Below are positions 22,376-34,663 of a stretch of 64,000 bases of DNA, one piece after another; positions within the stretch are counted from its first letter, which is position 1; each line of letters begins with the position of its first letter. Under the pieces are notes generated by a model that was not told the DNA's origin, made no database searches, and saw only the letters and a list, made by a program, of their open reading frames with translations. The translations under genes were made by a program, and so were the position numbers. Origin of the DNA: Myoxocephalus aenaeus. Lineage: Eukaryota; Chordata; Actinopteri; Perciformes; Cottidae. Location: NCBI GenBank assembly GCA_038501785.1, contig JBAMJR010000519.1, positions 85,001 to 149,000 on the forward strand, read 5' to 3'.

Positions 22376-22947
22376 TTGCGTTCTTCAGGGAGGAACCGTG
22401 CGGTCCAAACTCTCATTGCGTGACACGTCTTCCCTGGACGTTGAACCTCTGACCAGCCGGGTCAACGCAGGCTGGTTTCTCGTTAAGGAGAGGAGGAGGA
22501 ACCTGGTGGAATATGAATCGTACTTAAACGGCTCTTTGCTGGATTTATGTGGCTGCTGAATTGCAGCAGATGCTCGGAGAGATTAATCTACTTTTATCTG
22601 TGCGTTTGGTCCATAATTAGAGCTGCGTCGTTGATTTCTTAATTATTTTGAACAGATTCTGCCGAGACATTCCCCGGCTCTCTGTGCAGCCGCATGGCCG
22701 CCCATCAGTCTCCTTTCAGGTTCACTCGTTGGCTCCATCCCTCCGGTGAGCGCTGACAGAGTTAGGACGAGAGATATACTGGGACCCTGTGGGGCGGACC
22801 ACATGACCTCATGGTCCAGGTACACGTTTACCCTGCAGCATCTTCTCTGATGCATGATGATTATGAACTAATGATGTCACTGGATGATGTCACAGGATGT
22901 TCATTCAGTCACATGACCGCACCGAGTCTATCTTTGAGGTTTAGCAC
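22376..22947. other. Unique intronic sequence
   Basis: No gene is recognised. The segment 22520-22700 is non-repetitive and moderately AT-rich. Confidence 0.5.
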
Positions 22948-23944
22948 TTCTGTTCTCATGCGACATGTTCAATGCCCCTTCTGTTCTCATGCGACATGTT
23001 CAATGCCCCTTCTGTTCTCATGCGACATGTTCAATGTCCCTTCTGTTCTCATGCGACATGTTCAATGCCCCTTCTGTTCTCATGCGACATGTTCAATGCC
23101 CCTTCTGTTCTCATGCGACATGTTCAATGCCCCTTCTGTTCTCATGCGACATGTTCAATGCCCCTTCTGTTCTCATACAACATGTTCAATGCCCCTTCTG
23201 TTCTCATGCGACATATTCAATGTCCCTTCTGTTCTCATACAACATGTTCAATGCCCCTTCTGTTCTCATACAACATGTTCAATGCCCCTTCTGTTCTCAT
23301 GCGACATGTTCAATGACCCTTCTGTTCTCATACAACATGTTCAATGCCCCTTCTGTTCTCATGCGACATGTTCAATGCCCCTTCTGTTCTCATGCGACAT
23401 GTTCAATGCCCCTTCTGTTCTCATGCGACATGTTCAATGCCCCTTCTGTTCTCATGCGACATGTTCAATGCCCCTTCTGTTCTCATGCGACATGTTCAAT
23501 GCCCCTTCTGTTCTCATGCGACATGTTCAATGCCCCTTCTGTTCTCATGCAACATGTTCAATGCCCCTTCTGTTCTCATGCAACATGTTCAATGCCCCTT
23601 CTGTTCTCATGTGACATGTTCAATGCCCCTTCTGTTCTCATACAACATGTTCAATGTCCCTTCTGTTCTCATGCGACATGTTCAATGCCCCTTCTGTTCT
23701 CATGCAACATGTTCAATGCCCCTTCTGTTCTCATGCGACATGTTCAATGTCCCTTCTGTTCTCATGCGACATGTTCAATGCCCCTTCTGTTCTCATGCAA
23801 CATGTTCAATGCCCCTTCTGTTCTCATGCAACATGTTCAATGTCCCTTCTGTTCTCATGCAACATGTTCAATGCCCCTTCTGTTCTCATGCGACATGTTC
23901 AATGTCCCTTCTGTTCTCATGCAACATGACATGTTCAATGCCCC
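22948..23944. repeat. 31-bp minisatellite, about 32 copies
   Basis: Unit ttctgttctcatgcgacatg plus ttcaatgcccc. Copies vary mainly at gcgac/gcaac/acaac and at gcccc/gtccc. All three plus-strand frames are open for hundreds of codons because 31 bp rotates the frame and 93 bp restores it; these are not genes. Confidence 0.95.
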
Positions 23945-24036
23945 GATACCTTAAAGAGATCTTTCTGGAGCCTGTTCACGATCCAGCTGTCGTCTTTAGT
24001 TGGACATTGGGATCTTACCGCCTCCAACTGTTAATC

Positions 24037-24115
24037 AGAGTAGCATGAAGCTATTAGCATGAAGCTATTAACATGAAGCTATTAGCATGAAGTTATTAGC
24101 ATGAAGTTATCAGCA
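24037..24115. repeat. 14-bp minisatellite
   Basis: About five copies of agcatgaagctatt with minor changes. Confidence 0.9.
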
Positions 24116-24261
24116 GGAATCATATGTGTTGTGTTGTCCCAGGTCCATAGATTGATCTCATGAATCTGCACACAGACTGTGAACTATTATTATTCAGACA
24201 GGCGAAAACTGGGTCAGTTGTTGATTTGTTTCCTAATGCTGACACATCGGGAGCTCTGGCT

Positions 24262-24368
24262 CGTGCACGGTGTGTGTGGTGCACAGTGTGTGTGTGCACG
24301 GTGTGGTGCACGGTGTGTGTGTGTGCATGGTGTGGTGCACGGTGTGTGTGTGCACGGTGTGTGTGCAT
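24262..24368. repeat. GTGTGTGCACGGTGT degenerate repeat
   Basis: Irregular GT runs broken by gcacggtg and gcatggtg. The tract contains several tgca/gcac inverted elements and alternating purine-pyrimidine sequence of the Z-DNA-prone type. Confidence 0.85.
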
Positions 24369-24799
24369 GAAGCTGACCTCAGGTTACCTATTGATTGATT
24401 GGTGGAGAGGATGTGGAACCAGCCGGTGATGCTTATTGATTATTGGTTTAGGATCGTTACAGCTCATTGTTTAGCTCACCTGAAGTGTGTGGAAAGGCTT
24501 TCTGGGAAATATAGTAAATCGGTAGAAGAGATAAAGGAGGAGGAAGGAGGCCAACGTGGGTTCCTCTTCAGACGGTCCTCACGTGTCCAGTTACATTCTG
24601 CATTGTTCTCTACTTTGACCTCACTTGCAGTCATACATTCAAATAATGATATCAGCTAAACTCATCCATTACAGTGTTATTCATTAATATACTTGCATAA
24701 CACATTCAGTGTTACTTCTTTGGCTTGACCTTTAACCTGTAAACTCTTTGTAATACTCAATAGCTACCACTAGGAGCGCTATTTAAAACCTTTTTATCC

Positions 24800-24906
24800 C
24801 CGGTTAAGCCCCAGCCATTTTACTCAAAAATTGCGAATGGTTTGCATCCCCATAATAAATACGGAATATCTCCTCAACCACAAGGGCTATTTGAATAATT
24901 TAAAAT
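24800..24906 (+). mobile_element. Fragment of dispersed TTAA-ended family
   Basis: The segment starts ggttaagccccagccatttt and contains atctcctcaaccacaaggg. The second motif also occurs near 32140, 42390, 50500 and 56590, and the ttaagcccc start resembles 42065 and 56526. It is followed by a 37-bp direct duplication (24906-24980) whose units begin agtccacggtggactgg. Confidence 0.55.
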
Positions 24907-25022
24907 AGTCCACGGTGGACTGGTCTCTGCTGGATCTGGGTCTAGTCCACAGTGGACTGGTCTCTGCTGGATCTGGGTCTCTTGGCACAGAGAAAGATTG
25001 ACTTGAGGATTGAGGAAGGCTG

Positions 25023-25025
<3 letters not shown>

Positions 25026-25097
<72 letters not shown>
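25026..25097. repeat. (AC)n microsatellite
   Basis: Pure AC run. Confidence 0.95.
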
Positions 25098-25099
<2 letters not shown>

Positions 25100-25370
25100 G
25101 CTCCACAGGGCTCTGCTTGTTTGGAGGTGAAGTCGACCATAATAAGGCTGTAGTTTGCACCATTATTGGACCTACAGGTCATTCATTTCAGCTCCTTATT
25201 AACGGAGACATTGTTGAGCAGCGGCTCGGCCCTGAGAGGGGGGTGCAGGGGGCTATGGGTAATGGGGCTACAGATCCATGAGATAGATAGTTTAATTAAG
25301 CTTGAGAGAATTTAAACCCCCGTCGGCCCGAAGTGAGAAATGAGCTCTAAAGGCGAAGAGAGCTAGAGGG

Positions 25371-25372
<2 letters not shown>

Positions 25373-25432
<60 letters not shown>
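25373..25432. repeat. (GT)n microsatellite
   Basis: Pure GT run. Confidence 0.95.
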
Positions 25433-25433
<1 letters not shown>

Positions 25434-25476
25434 GGGATGGTAAAGATGCAAGGTTTATTTTTAATACATATACTAC

Positions 25477-25482
<6 letters not shown>

Positions 25483-25545
<63 letters not shown>
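25483..25545. repeat. (AT)n microsatellite
   Basis: Pure TA run. Confidence 0.95.
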
Positions 25546-25547
<2 letters not shown>

Positions 25548-27033
25548 CACTACACACACCCCTGCTTGACTACTTATAACGATGAATTAATATCTCTGTT
25601 TTACTGACTTATCTTTGTCAATTATTTACCTCTTTATTCTTTTCTCTGTTGTACTGCTCAGTGTTTTCCGCAGCATTTGTAACAATACCTACGAAATATA
25701 ATACACTTCAGCTTTGTAGATGTCTTGCAAACATAATTCCATACGTACGGAATCACAAACGAGGAATCATGAAGCAATCCTTCAGTCAGGAGACCCGTTT
25801 CTTCACAACATGACTACCTTTATTTTGAAAAGCCTGTCTTCATGTAACGAAGTATGTTTCTTAGGAAGACAAACACAAATAATGAGTCCTCTTTTTGTAC
25901 GATATCATACTTTATACGAGGACTCATTGGACTACGACACAAACACTCACGACCACATTAAAATCATAACGTCTCGTGTTGACGTCTGGATATATTTCGT
26001 CACACTTCCTGGTTGTCTCGACATCGTTTGCTGGACACGCCCCCTTTTGAACAAGCGTCTCGTGGATAAAACCAGCGATCTGGAGATGAACTTAAACTCA
26101 CGTTATATTCCACACGCCATCGGCCACATCGTCATGTTTCTTTCACACACTGAGCAGAGATGTTACCTCTTGGGGGCGTGTCTTGTTTTGCAATACGCAT
26201 AACATTGGACTAATGACTAAAAAATGTCAAAATATGTGCACATTGCATCCCTTAACATGCAATACATGTTTCGCCTTTTTTAGCGTTTCTACCTTTACGA
26301 ACTCATCCTAGAATGTTTATGCGATCGACTTCAATTCTGTTCATGAATGATCTCGAGACCCTCGTGAACTTAAGTTGTGTTATTTGCGTGTTTTTTGGTG
26401 AACGGCCTCGACGTGGCGTGGACCTCAAGACACACCCATGTTGTGCGGTTGGCTGTGTGAGAGGAAGCTGTTGTAACTCCAACATACATCGTGCAAGCCG
26501 ACCAACATTTCTCATGCAGAATGTTTGTACAAAAAGGTTCCTGTGTGTCTCCTGTCGGCGTCTGTCGTGCTTTATATCTTTTGATTGATCAACATAAACC
26601 CTCATTTCCATGCACATATTGTGGATTAATACTGTAATGATGCGTTCGCAGATGCGAGGGATTTAAAGACAGCGGAGGACAAAGAGCGAATGAGAAGCAG
26701 AGGATTCCTCTTTGTCTCGTGCCAGTGATCCGCTGCTCGTCTAATCCTGTTGTTTTGTTCCGCCGCCCGGCTCTCGTCTCCCGATCGATTACCTGAGCCT
26801 CCGCGGCCTCCCGGCCTCCACGCGGGCGCATCTCATTTCCCTTCTCATTGTGTTGCAGTGGCTTAAAAACAATCCAGCCGTCGTCTTAATTCATGGAGCT
26901 GGGAGGCGTGAACAAAAAAGTTTTGGGGTGAGATTAAAAAAAGGATGAGCAGAGGATCTGATGATCTGATGAGAGAAGTTTAGAAACCAGGTCACGTCCA
27001 ACGAGAGGATCCGGTTACAGACGACAGCAGTCT
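25546..27033. other. Unique intronic sequence, 1.5 kb
   Basis: No tandem repeat and no recognised gene. A 160-codon plus-strand frame (25720-26202) has no similarity I recognise and no splice or promoter context, so it is treated as chance. The segment 26640-26880 is GC-richer. This is one of the longest repeat-free stretches of the window. Confidence 0.5.
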
Positions 27034-28911
27034 TAAACCAAGAGTTAGCTTTAGGACACTAAACCATCAGTTAGGGTTAGGACACTAAACCATCAGTTAG
27101 GTTTAGGACACTAAACCATCAGTTAGGGTTAGGACACTAAACCATCAGTTAGGTTTAGGAAACTAAACCATCAGTTAGGTTTAGGACACTAAACCAACAG
27201 TTAGGGTTAGGGAACTAAACCATCAGTTAGGTTTAGGACACTAAACCATCAGTTAGGGTTAGGACACTAAACCATCAGTTAGGTTTAGGACACTAAACCA
27301 TCAGTTAGGTTTAGGACACTAAACCAACAGTTATGGTTAGGACACTAAACCATCAGTTAGGGTTAGGAAACTAAACCATCAGTTAGGGTTAGGACACTAA
27401 ACCATCAGTTAGGGTTAGGACACTAAACCATCAGTTAGGGTTAGGACACTAAACCATCAGTTAGGTTTAGGACACTAAACCATCAGTTAGGTTTAGGACA
27501 CTAAACCATCAGTTAGGGTTAGGACACTAAACCATCAGTTAGGTTTAGGACACTAAACCATCAGTTAGGGTTAGGACACTAAACCATCAGTTAGGGTTAG
27601 GAAACTAAACCATCAGTTAGGGTTAGGACACTAAACCATCAGTTAGGTTTAGGACACTAAACCAACAGTTAGGGTTAGGGAACTAAACCATCAGTTAGGT
27701 TTAGGACACTAAACCATCAGTTAGGGTTAGGACACTAAACCATCAGTTAGGGTTAGGACACTAAACCATCAGTTAGGTTTAGGACACTAAACCATCAGTT
27801 AGGGTTAGGACACTAAACCAACAGTTAGGGTTAGGACACTAAACCATCAGTTAGGGTTAGGACACTAAACCATCAGTTAGGGTTAGGACACTAAACCATC
27901 AGTTAGGGTTAGGACACTAAACCAACAGTTAGGTTTAGGACACTAAACCATCAGTTAGGGTTAGGACACTAAACCATCAGTTAGGGTTAGGACACTAAAC
28001 CATCAGTTAGGGTTAGGACACTAAACCAACAGTTAGGTTTAGGACACTAAACCATCAGTTAGGGTTAGGACACTAAACCATCAGTTAGGGTTAGGACACT
28101 AAACCAACAGTTAGGGTTAGGACACTAAACCATCAGTTAGGGTTAGGACACTAAACCAACAGTTAGGGTTAGGAAACTAAACCATCAGTTAGGGTTAGGA
28201 CACTAAACCATCAGTTAGGTTTAGGACACTAAACCATCAGTTAGGGTTAGGACACTAAACCATCAGTTAGGGTTAGGACACTAAACCATCAGTTAGGGTT
28301 AGGACACTAAACCATCAGTTAGGGTTAGGAAACTAAACCATCAGTTAGGGTTAGGACACTAAACCATCAGTTAGGTTTAGGACACTAAACCATCAGTTAG
28401 GGTTAGGACACTAAACCATCAGTTAGGGTTAGGACACTAAACCATCAGTTAGGGTTAGGACACTAAACCATCAGTTAGGGTTAGGACACTAAACCATCAG
28501 TTAGGTTTAGGACACTAAACCATCAGTTAGGGTTAGGACACTAAACCAACAGTTAGGGTTAGGACACTAAACCATCAGTTAGGGTTAGGACACTAAACCA
28601 TCAGTTAGGGTTAGGACACTAAACCAACAGTTAGGGTTAGGACACTAAACCATCAGTTAGGGTTAGGACACTAAACCATCAGTTAGGGTTAGGAAACTAA
28701 ACCATCAGTTAGGGTTAGGACACTAAACCATCAGTTAGGGTTAGGACACTAAACCAACAGTTAGGGTTAGGAAACTAAACCATCAGTTAGGGTTAGGACA
28801 CTAAACCAACAGTTAGGTTTAGGACACTAAACCATCAGTTAGGGTTAGGACACTAAACCATCAGTTAGGGTTAGGACACTGAACCAACAGTTATGCTTAG
28901 GAAACTAAACC
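27034..28911. repeat. 26-bp telomere-like minisatellite, about 70 copies
   Basis: Each unit joins gttagggttagg to acactaaaccatca. It thus holds one TTAGGG hexamer and most of a second. Common variants are ttaggtttagg, ttatggttagg, gaaact for gacact, and ccaaca for ccatca. Variant units alternate in blocks, as expected from unequal exchange. The array is interstitial: ordinary intron flanks both ends. Confidence 0.95.
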
Positions 28912-30055
28912 TTCTCTTCCTCGGATCCGATGCATTACATATCCACGTCGTCTAACGGGATCAGCAGAGACTCCGTTCCTCCATAATTCCATTAGTTCTC
29001 ACTTGGTGTTTTTTTAAATGCCAGGTTTTGCATAACTGCCTCTTTTCACTGGCAGGCAGATATTTGTCTCTCATTTATGGAAAGCGTCTGTTTACTCTGA
29101 GAAGTTGCACGCAGCTGTAAAGGAGTTTACCTCCTCGACAAATCAAATCTCCAAGTACCGACTGAAAGCTCCTGAATGTGATGTTTAGACGCCGTGTCCC
29201 TGCATCCCAATCACATCCCAATCACACTGAGGCCTGATAGCATGCAGCGCATTCTGCTATGAACCCATAACCCTCTGCTCAAGGGTAAGATGTTTGTTTC
29301 CTTCTGCTAATTTGGAGGTAAGATATTGAATGCAGATGCCACTAATAAGCCGAGGGAGGCAAATCTTTGTCTGGTTCCGCCTCCTAATGGTGTCGGCCTC
29401 CCGCCGGCTGGCGGAGTCGCTCTGTGAGTGTCATTAGGATGCACGGGGAGGCGCCTCGGCTAAATATTGCGCAGGCTTCATTTAGCACAGACGACACCAT
29501 GACTCAGGACTCCGGAGCGAGAGTGAGTCACGTTCAGCCCAAATGGTTCCAGTGAGTTATTCCAGCAGCTCCCGGCGTTGTGTGGCAGAAGCCTCCCAAC
29601 CTATTAGTCCCATCCTGCTGCTATGCTAATCGCTGCTCTGCGGCGGCGGCCCGACTGCAGGTCTCGTCTCTGAAGCCGAGGCTCGTTAGGCGGATCGCTC
29701 CCGTCGTGGAGCGGCGCCCACGCAAGACACGAGACCGGTGGAGGATCTTTGTTTTGATTTAAACGCAGAGATTTACTGCGTTATTGGGGATGCATGCTGG
29801 GAAATGATTATCACCATTAATGCTGAACACTAATCACTTTTACTTTGTGATCAAATTACCAACGTCGTCATTATCCACCTTGCAAAACATCTAGAGAGAA
29901 TAAGAACAGTGAGCGTGAGAGACGATTATCGAGGGCCGAGCGAGGCCTTCATTCATGACATCGTCCTCAGTCACGTGTGCAAAGCGGCTTCCAGCCATGA
30001 ACTCTTGTTTACTCCGCTTTGAGTCCACGTGAGACTCCAGCACCGCGCTGGAGGT
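28912..30055. other. Unique intronic sequence, 1.1 kb
   Basis: No gene is recognised. The segment is non-repetitive and of balanced composition. It includes segments such as 29030-29130 and 29400-29560 that could be conserved non-coding elements; this cannot be judged without other species. Confidence 0.4.
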
Positions 30056-30420
30056 CGAGGAAGGGGGGCCCTCTGAGGGAAGGTGGACCTCCTGAGGGAA
30101 TGTGTGACCTCCTGAGGGAAGGGGGACCTAAACCAACAGTTAGGTTTAGGCAAAGGTGGACCTCCTGATGGAAGGGGTACCTGCTGAGGGAAGATGGGAC
30201 CTCCTGAGGGAAGGTGAAACATCTTGATGGAAGAGGGACCTCCTGAGGGAAGATGGGACCTCCTGAGGGAAGGCGGGACCTGCTGAGGGAAGATGTAACA
30301 TCCCGAGGGAAGGGGGACCCCTGAGGGAATGTGGGACCCCCTGAGGGAAGATGGGACCTCCTGAGGGAAGGGAAGACCTCCTGGGGGAAGATGGGACCTA
30401 AACCAACAGTTAGGTTTAGG
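30056..30420. repeat. About 20-bp minisatellite with captured telomere-like segments
   Basis: Irregular copies of gggacctcctgagggaagg. Two units are replaced by segments containing aaaccaacagttaggtttag (about 30127-30150 and 30397-30420). These match the variant sequence of the 26-bp array 1.2 kb upstream. Each segment also carries a perfect 8-bp inverted repeat, cctaaacc/ggtttagg. Confidence 0.85.
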
Positions 30421-31634
30421 TAAAAATGCTGTGTGTTTGATCTGGAAGAGTCTTTCAACATTAAATGTTTGATAATTTCTTGTCACATATCAGCATACAG
30501 GTCAGCCAGCACCGTTGGCAGTGAAAGCAAATTAATACGTCCACGCAGAATTAAACTCTTTACTTTTCTCCGTGACTTTTTTTATTAATAATTTATCCAT
30601 TGATGGTTTACAGAGGGCGGGGCTCTGTGAATCATGATGAGCACCTGCAGGGAAAGAGGCTCTACAGAGATGTGACAGGATGTGACAAACAAATATTTAA
30701 AAAATATATATATTTTCAGTGACACAATATCACCTCAAACTTCAAGATAAGAGGAGTTCTCTTGGAAAGATTGTCCACTGATTGTCTTTTTCAAAGCCTC
30801 AGGGAGCGCAACAGAGGGGCTAAAGACCCCTGTCCTGAGGGAAGGGGGGCCCCCGAGGCCCACCAGGTAGTTCTGTTTCAGAACGTTGTTTGGGGTTTCT
30901 GGGCCTGCACCTGGACTCTCATCAACCAATCAGGAGCCACCATGCTCCACATCTTGCTGCCTCCTTCCGGCTCCTTCTAGACCTAAGGAGTCCTCCTGCA
31001 GCACCCTGACCTCCATCGTCTGTGGATCAGCAGTGGCACCGGGATTCACTTTTATTAAATTGACCCGATGAGTCAAATTCCAATATAATCTGGTGGGCTT
31101 TTAGCGAAAGAAAACAAACAGAAACACATGTACTAATTGAATACAAGATTGCTCTCTTAATGCTTCAGTGCAAGTTCATTAGCTCCACCTCAAGAGAGGC
31201 ATTCCTCTCATTATCTTAAGACAATTCTATGTTTCTGTTATCGCCCGTCATCGCTTCCCTCCACACTGAACCCGGAGTAAAGACACGTAGAGCGAGTTTG
31301 ACTCATCACACATTAAGCTGCGGGGTTCCCCGACCAGCCAGCTGTTCTCTTTTTCCCTGGAAGACGACCTGGCTTCATGCTCTTCTGCCTCTGCATAACC
31401 TGTTTTTATAATTATTTTATATATATATGTATTCCCCTGTTGGGAGCTCAGTCATAACACACCCGCTGCCCTTTGGAGCATCTCCTGACCTTAAAGTCTG
31501 GACACATCTTCTCCTGGAGAGGAAGTGGCGCTCTAACCGGAGATGAAAAGGTTTGCTGAGAGGCTTAAACTGTGTCTGTCTGCCTGTCAGGCACAACCCG
31601 GGGGGGGGGGAGGAGCTCCATGTGGCGTTGAAAT
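30421..31634. other. Unique intronic sequence, 1.2 kb
   Basis: No gene is recognised. A ten-G run occurs near 31602-31611. Reading frames here are short and lack similarity. Confidence 0.45.
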
Positions 31635-31857
31635 GTTCAGGAAGTAAAGGACTGTACCATTACAGTAAAGGACTGTACCATTAAAGTAAAGGACTGTAAC
31701 ATTAAAGTAAAGGACTGTAACATTAAAGTAAATGACTGTACCCATTACAGTAAAGGACTACCATTAAAGTAAAGGACTGTACCATTACAGTAAAGGACTG
31801 TACCATTACAGTAAAGGACTACCATTAAAGTAAAGGACTGTACCATTACAGTAAAGG
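31635..31857. repeat. 21-bp minisatellite
   Basis: About ten copies of agtaaaggactgtaccatta plus one base, with small deletions in some copies. Confidence 0.9.
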
Positions 31858-32074
31858 TGTGTTGGTTTGGTTAAACCTGGATTAAAGACAACAACTAGCC
31901 GGCTGTTCACTGCAAGCTGTTTGTAGCTCCGCCTACAACGAGTCATTCACTGCGGCGCCTCAGTAACCCAGGTCATTACTTCACATGTAATCCAGAACAG
32001 GTTGCGTTTGCTGACGTTTTGAAGCCTTGAGTTTGTTGTCGCCATCTTTTTTTCTTCTTTTTTTTTTACTTGTT

Positions 32075-32290
32075 TACCCCCCAGACATTTTTTCTCAAAT
32101 TGTGAATGGTTTGCATCCCCCTACTAAATACAAAACATCTCCTCAACCACAAGGGCTATTTCAATCATTTCAAAAATGTATAATATACAGAAAACACTTG
32201 TGATTAAGAGGTTCATATAGCAGTACATGATAGAACACAGAAAAGAAGAAAACAAAACAAAAATCCCAAAAGAAAAACCTCCAGGATGTA
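32075..32290 (+). mobile_element. Fragment of dispersed TTAA-ended family
   Basis: A cccccagacattttttctca start, tgtgaatggtttgcatcccc and acatctcctcaaccacaagg align with the copy at 24800-24906. The following A-rich part resembles 42430-42520. It is a decayed, non-coding copy. Confidence 0.55.
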
Positions 32291-32534
32291 TTTCATCTTT
32301 TTAATTATACAAATCATCGCTTTTATTCCTACTATAAAATATCACTATGTGTTCACAGTATCTCTGTAAAGTTGGACTTTGATTAAGTTAAGTTTAATAC
32401 TTTTAGTAATTAATTTAGTGCAGATTTTGTGAACCGTAGTTTTAGGTCCGCTGAGAGCCAAAATGCCCTAACTTTCCTTCTGGACCTTGAATGCCTCTGG
32501 TTCCACAACAGAGGGGCTCTGCTCAAGCAGATGC

Positions 32535-32960
32535 ACCAAAACATACCAAGCAAGTATTGTTTATCCATAAGTAAGTACAATACATACCAAGTATTGTTTA
32601 TCCATAAGTACAATACATACCAAGCAAGTATTGTTTATCCATAAGTAAGTACAATACATACCAAGTATTGTTTATCCATAAGTAAGTACAATACATACCA
32701 AGTATCTATTATCCATAAGTAAGTACAACACATACCAAGCAAGTATTGTTTATCCATAAGTAAGTACAATACATACCAAGTATTGTTTATCCAAAAGTAA
32801 GTACAAAACATACCAAGTATTGTTTATCCATAAGTGAGTACAACACATACCAAGCAAGTATTGTTTATCCATAAGTAAGTACAATACATACCAAGTATTG
32901 TTTATCCATAAGTAAATACAACACATACCAAGTATTGTTTATCCATAAGTAAGTCATATT
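32535..32960. repeat. 37-41-bp minisatellite
   Basis: Units contain tattgtttatccataagtaa and gtacaatacataccaag, with an optional extra caag that makes the length alternate. About eleven copies. Confidence 0.9.
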
Positions 32961-33481
32961 TCAATGTGTTGATATCTTGAGGTTTTGTCTCACAGTGGTT
33001 TTGATGTATTGGTGGATTCTGGAGGTCGTAAGCTTTCCAGAAAGGTGAGCTAATCATGTGTAGCATCAAGCTAGGTATATGAACATTGATATTTTCATAA
33101 TTTGGAGAGCTCTCTCGAGTCACTTTCGAGTCCTCCGAGTCATATTTATGGTTTGTGTTAATATTTATGGTTGAATTGTGTTATAAACACGTAACATGGA
33201 CTTATATGCTCTTGTAAGGCCAGGATGTGCAGTTTTCTTTGGTCTGTCACACCAGTGGCTCTGGTATGGATTCATGGGAGTATGAGGACTAGGAGAGTGA
33301 GGAAGACCTCCTGATGAAGAGTTCTGCCCCCATTTTTGGGGGCGCTGGGGTTAGTGAACAGGAAGTGACCGTATCAGGACTGAGGAGGAGTGAGGTAGAC
33401 GCCGTGTACGTCTCTAGTGGCGACCTGTCAGTCACCTTGTAGCCCCGCCCTAAAGCATCCCCTGCTTTATGGTCTGTTTCT
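32961..33481. other. Unique intronic sequence
   Basis: No gene or named repeat is recognised. Confidence 0.45.
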
Positions 33482-33645
33482 GTCACGGTTTGGGTTTTTA
33501 TTGAGTGTGTTTCTTGTTTTATTTTGAAGTTCCCTGCCTCTTGTGTCCTGTGTTCACTTCACTTCCTGTCTTTGCACGTTTTCCCGCCGGTGTGATTGTC
33601 TGCCCCGCCCCTAATGAGTCCACCTGTGTCTCCTCACCTGCTCAG
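33482..33645 (+). mobile_element. 5' part of an LTR, truncated by a minisatellite
   Basis: Starts tgtcacggtttgggttttta, sharing its first ten bases with the solo LTR at 10050. It has the composition of teleost LTRs (cacctgtgtctcctcacctg followed by a tatttacccc promoter-like segment). The expected 3' half is missing. From about 33640 the sequence becomes a tandem array of the LTR's own cagtgtatttacccctgtgt segment. Confidence 0.5.
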
Positions 33646-34636
33646 TGTATTTACCCCTGTGTCTCAGTGTATTTACCCCTATGTCTCAGTGTATTTACCC
33701 CTATGTCTCAGTGTATTTACCCCTATGTCTCAGTGTATTTACCCCTATGTCTCAGTGTATTTACCCCTGTGTCTCAGTGTATTTACCCCTATGTCTCAGT
33801 GTATTTACCCCTGTGTCTCAGTGTATTTACCCCTGTGTCTCAGTGTATTTACCCCTATGTCTCAGTGTATTTACCCCTGTGTCTCAGTGTATTTACCCCT
33901 ATGTCTCAGTGTATTTACCCCTGTGTCTCAGTGTATTTACCCCTGTGTCTCAGTGTATTTACCCCTGTGTCTCAGTGTATTTACCCCTATGTCTCAGTGT
34001 ATTTACCCCTATGTCTCAGTGTATTTACCCCTGTGTCTCAGTGTATTTATCCCTGTGTCTCAGTGTATTTACCCCTATGTCTCAGTGTATTTACCCCTGT
34101 GTCTCAGTGTATTTACCCCTGTGTCTCAGTGTATTTACCCCTATGTCACAGTGTATTTACCCCTATGTCTCAGTGTATTTACCCCTGTGTCTCAGTGTAT
34201 TTACCCCTATGTCTCAGTGTATTTACCCATATGTCTCAGTGTATTTACCCCTGTGTCTCAGTGTATTTACCCCTGTGTCTCAGTGTATTTACCCCTATGT
34301 CTCAGTGTATTTACCCCTATGTCTCAGTGTATTTACCCCTGTGTCTCAGTGTATTTACCCCTATGTCTCAGTGTATTTACCCCTGTGTCTCAGTGTATTT
34401 ACCCCTGTGTCTCAGTGTATTTACCCCTATGTCTCAGTGTATTTACCCCTGTGTCTCAGTGTATTTATCCCTGTGTCTCAGTGTATTTACCCCTATGTCT
34501 CAGTGTATTTACCCCTATGTCTCAGTGTATTTATCCCTGTGTCTCAGTGTATTTACCCCTGTGTCTCAGTGTATTTACCCCTATGTCTCAGTGTATTTAT
34601 CCCTGTGTCTCAGTGTATTTACCCCTGTGTCTCAGG
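33640..34636. repeat. 22-bp minisatellite derived from an LTR, about 45 copies
   Basis: Unit cagtgtatttacccctatgt plus ct, varying mostly a/g in tatgt/tgtgt and c/t in taccc/atccc. The plus strand is open in all three frames for more than 340 codons, purely because 22 bp rotates the frame. The frames encode a cyclic VFTPMSQCIYP-type peptide and are not genes. Confidence 0.95.
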
Positions 34637-34663
34637 GAACAGGTTAACATGCACACTTTTACA

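Noticed and set aside
25720..26202. 160-codon plus-strand frame in unique sequence
   Set aside because: No recognisable similarity, no splice or promoter context, and codon composition gives no support. It could be re-examined by database search.
27034..28911. Possible CRISPR-like array (regular repeats)
   Set aside because: There are no unique spacers; it is a continuous 26-bp tandem repeat in a vertebrate genome.
27034..28911. Chromosome end (true telomere)
   Set aside because: Units are not pure TTAGGG, and unique intron continues on both sides.
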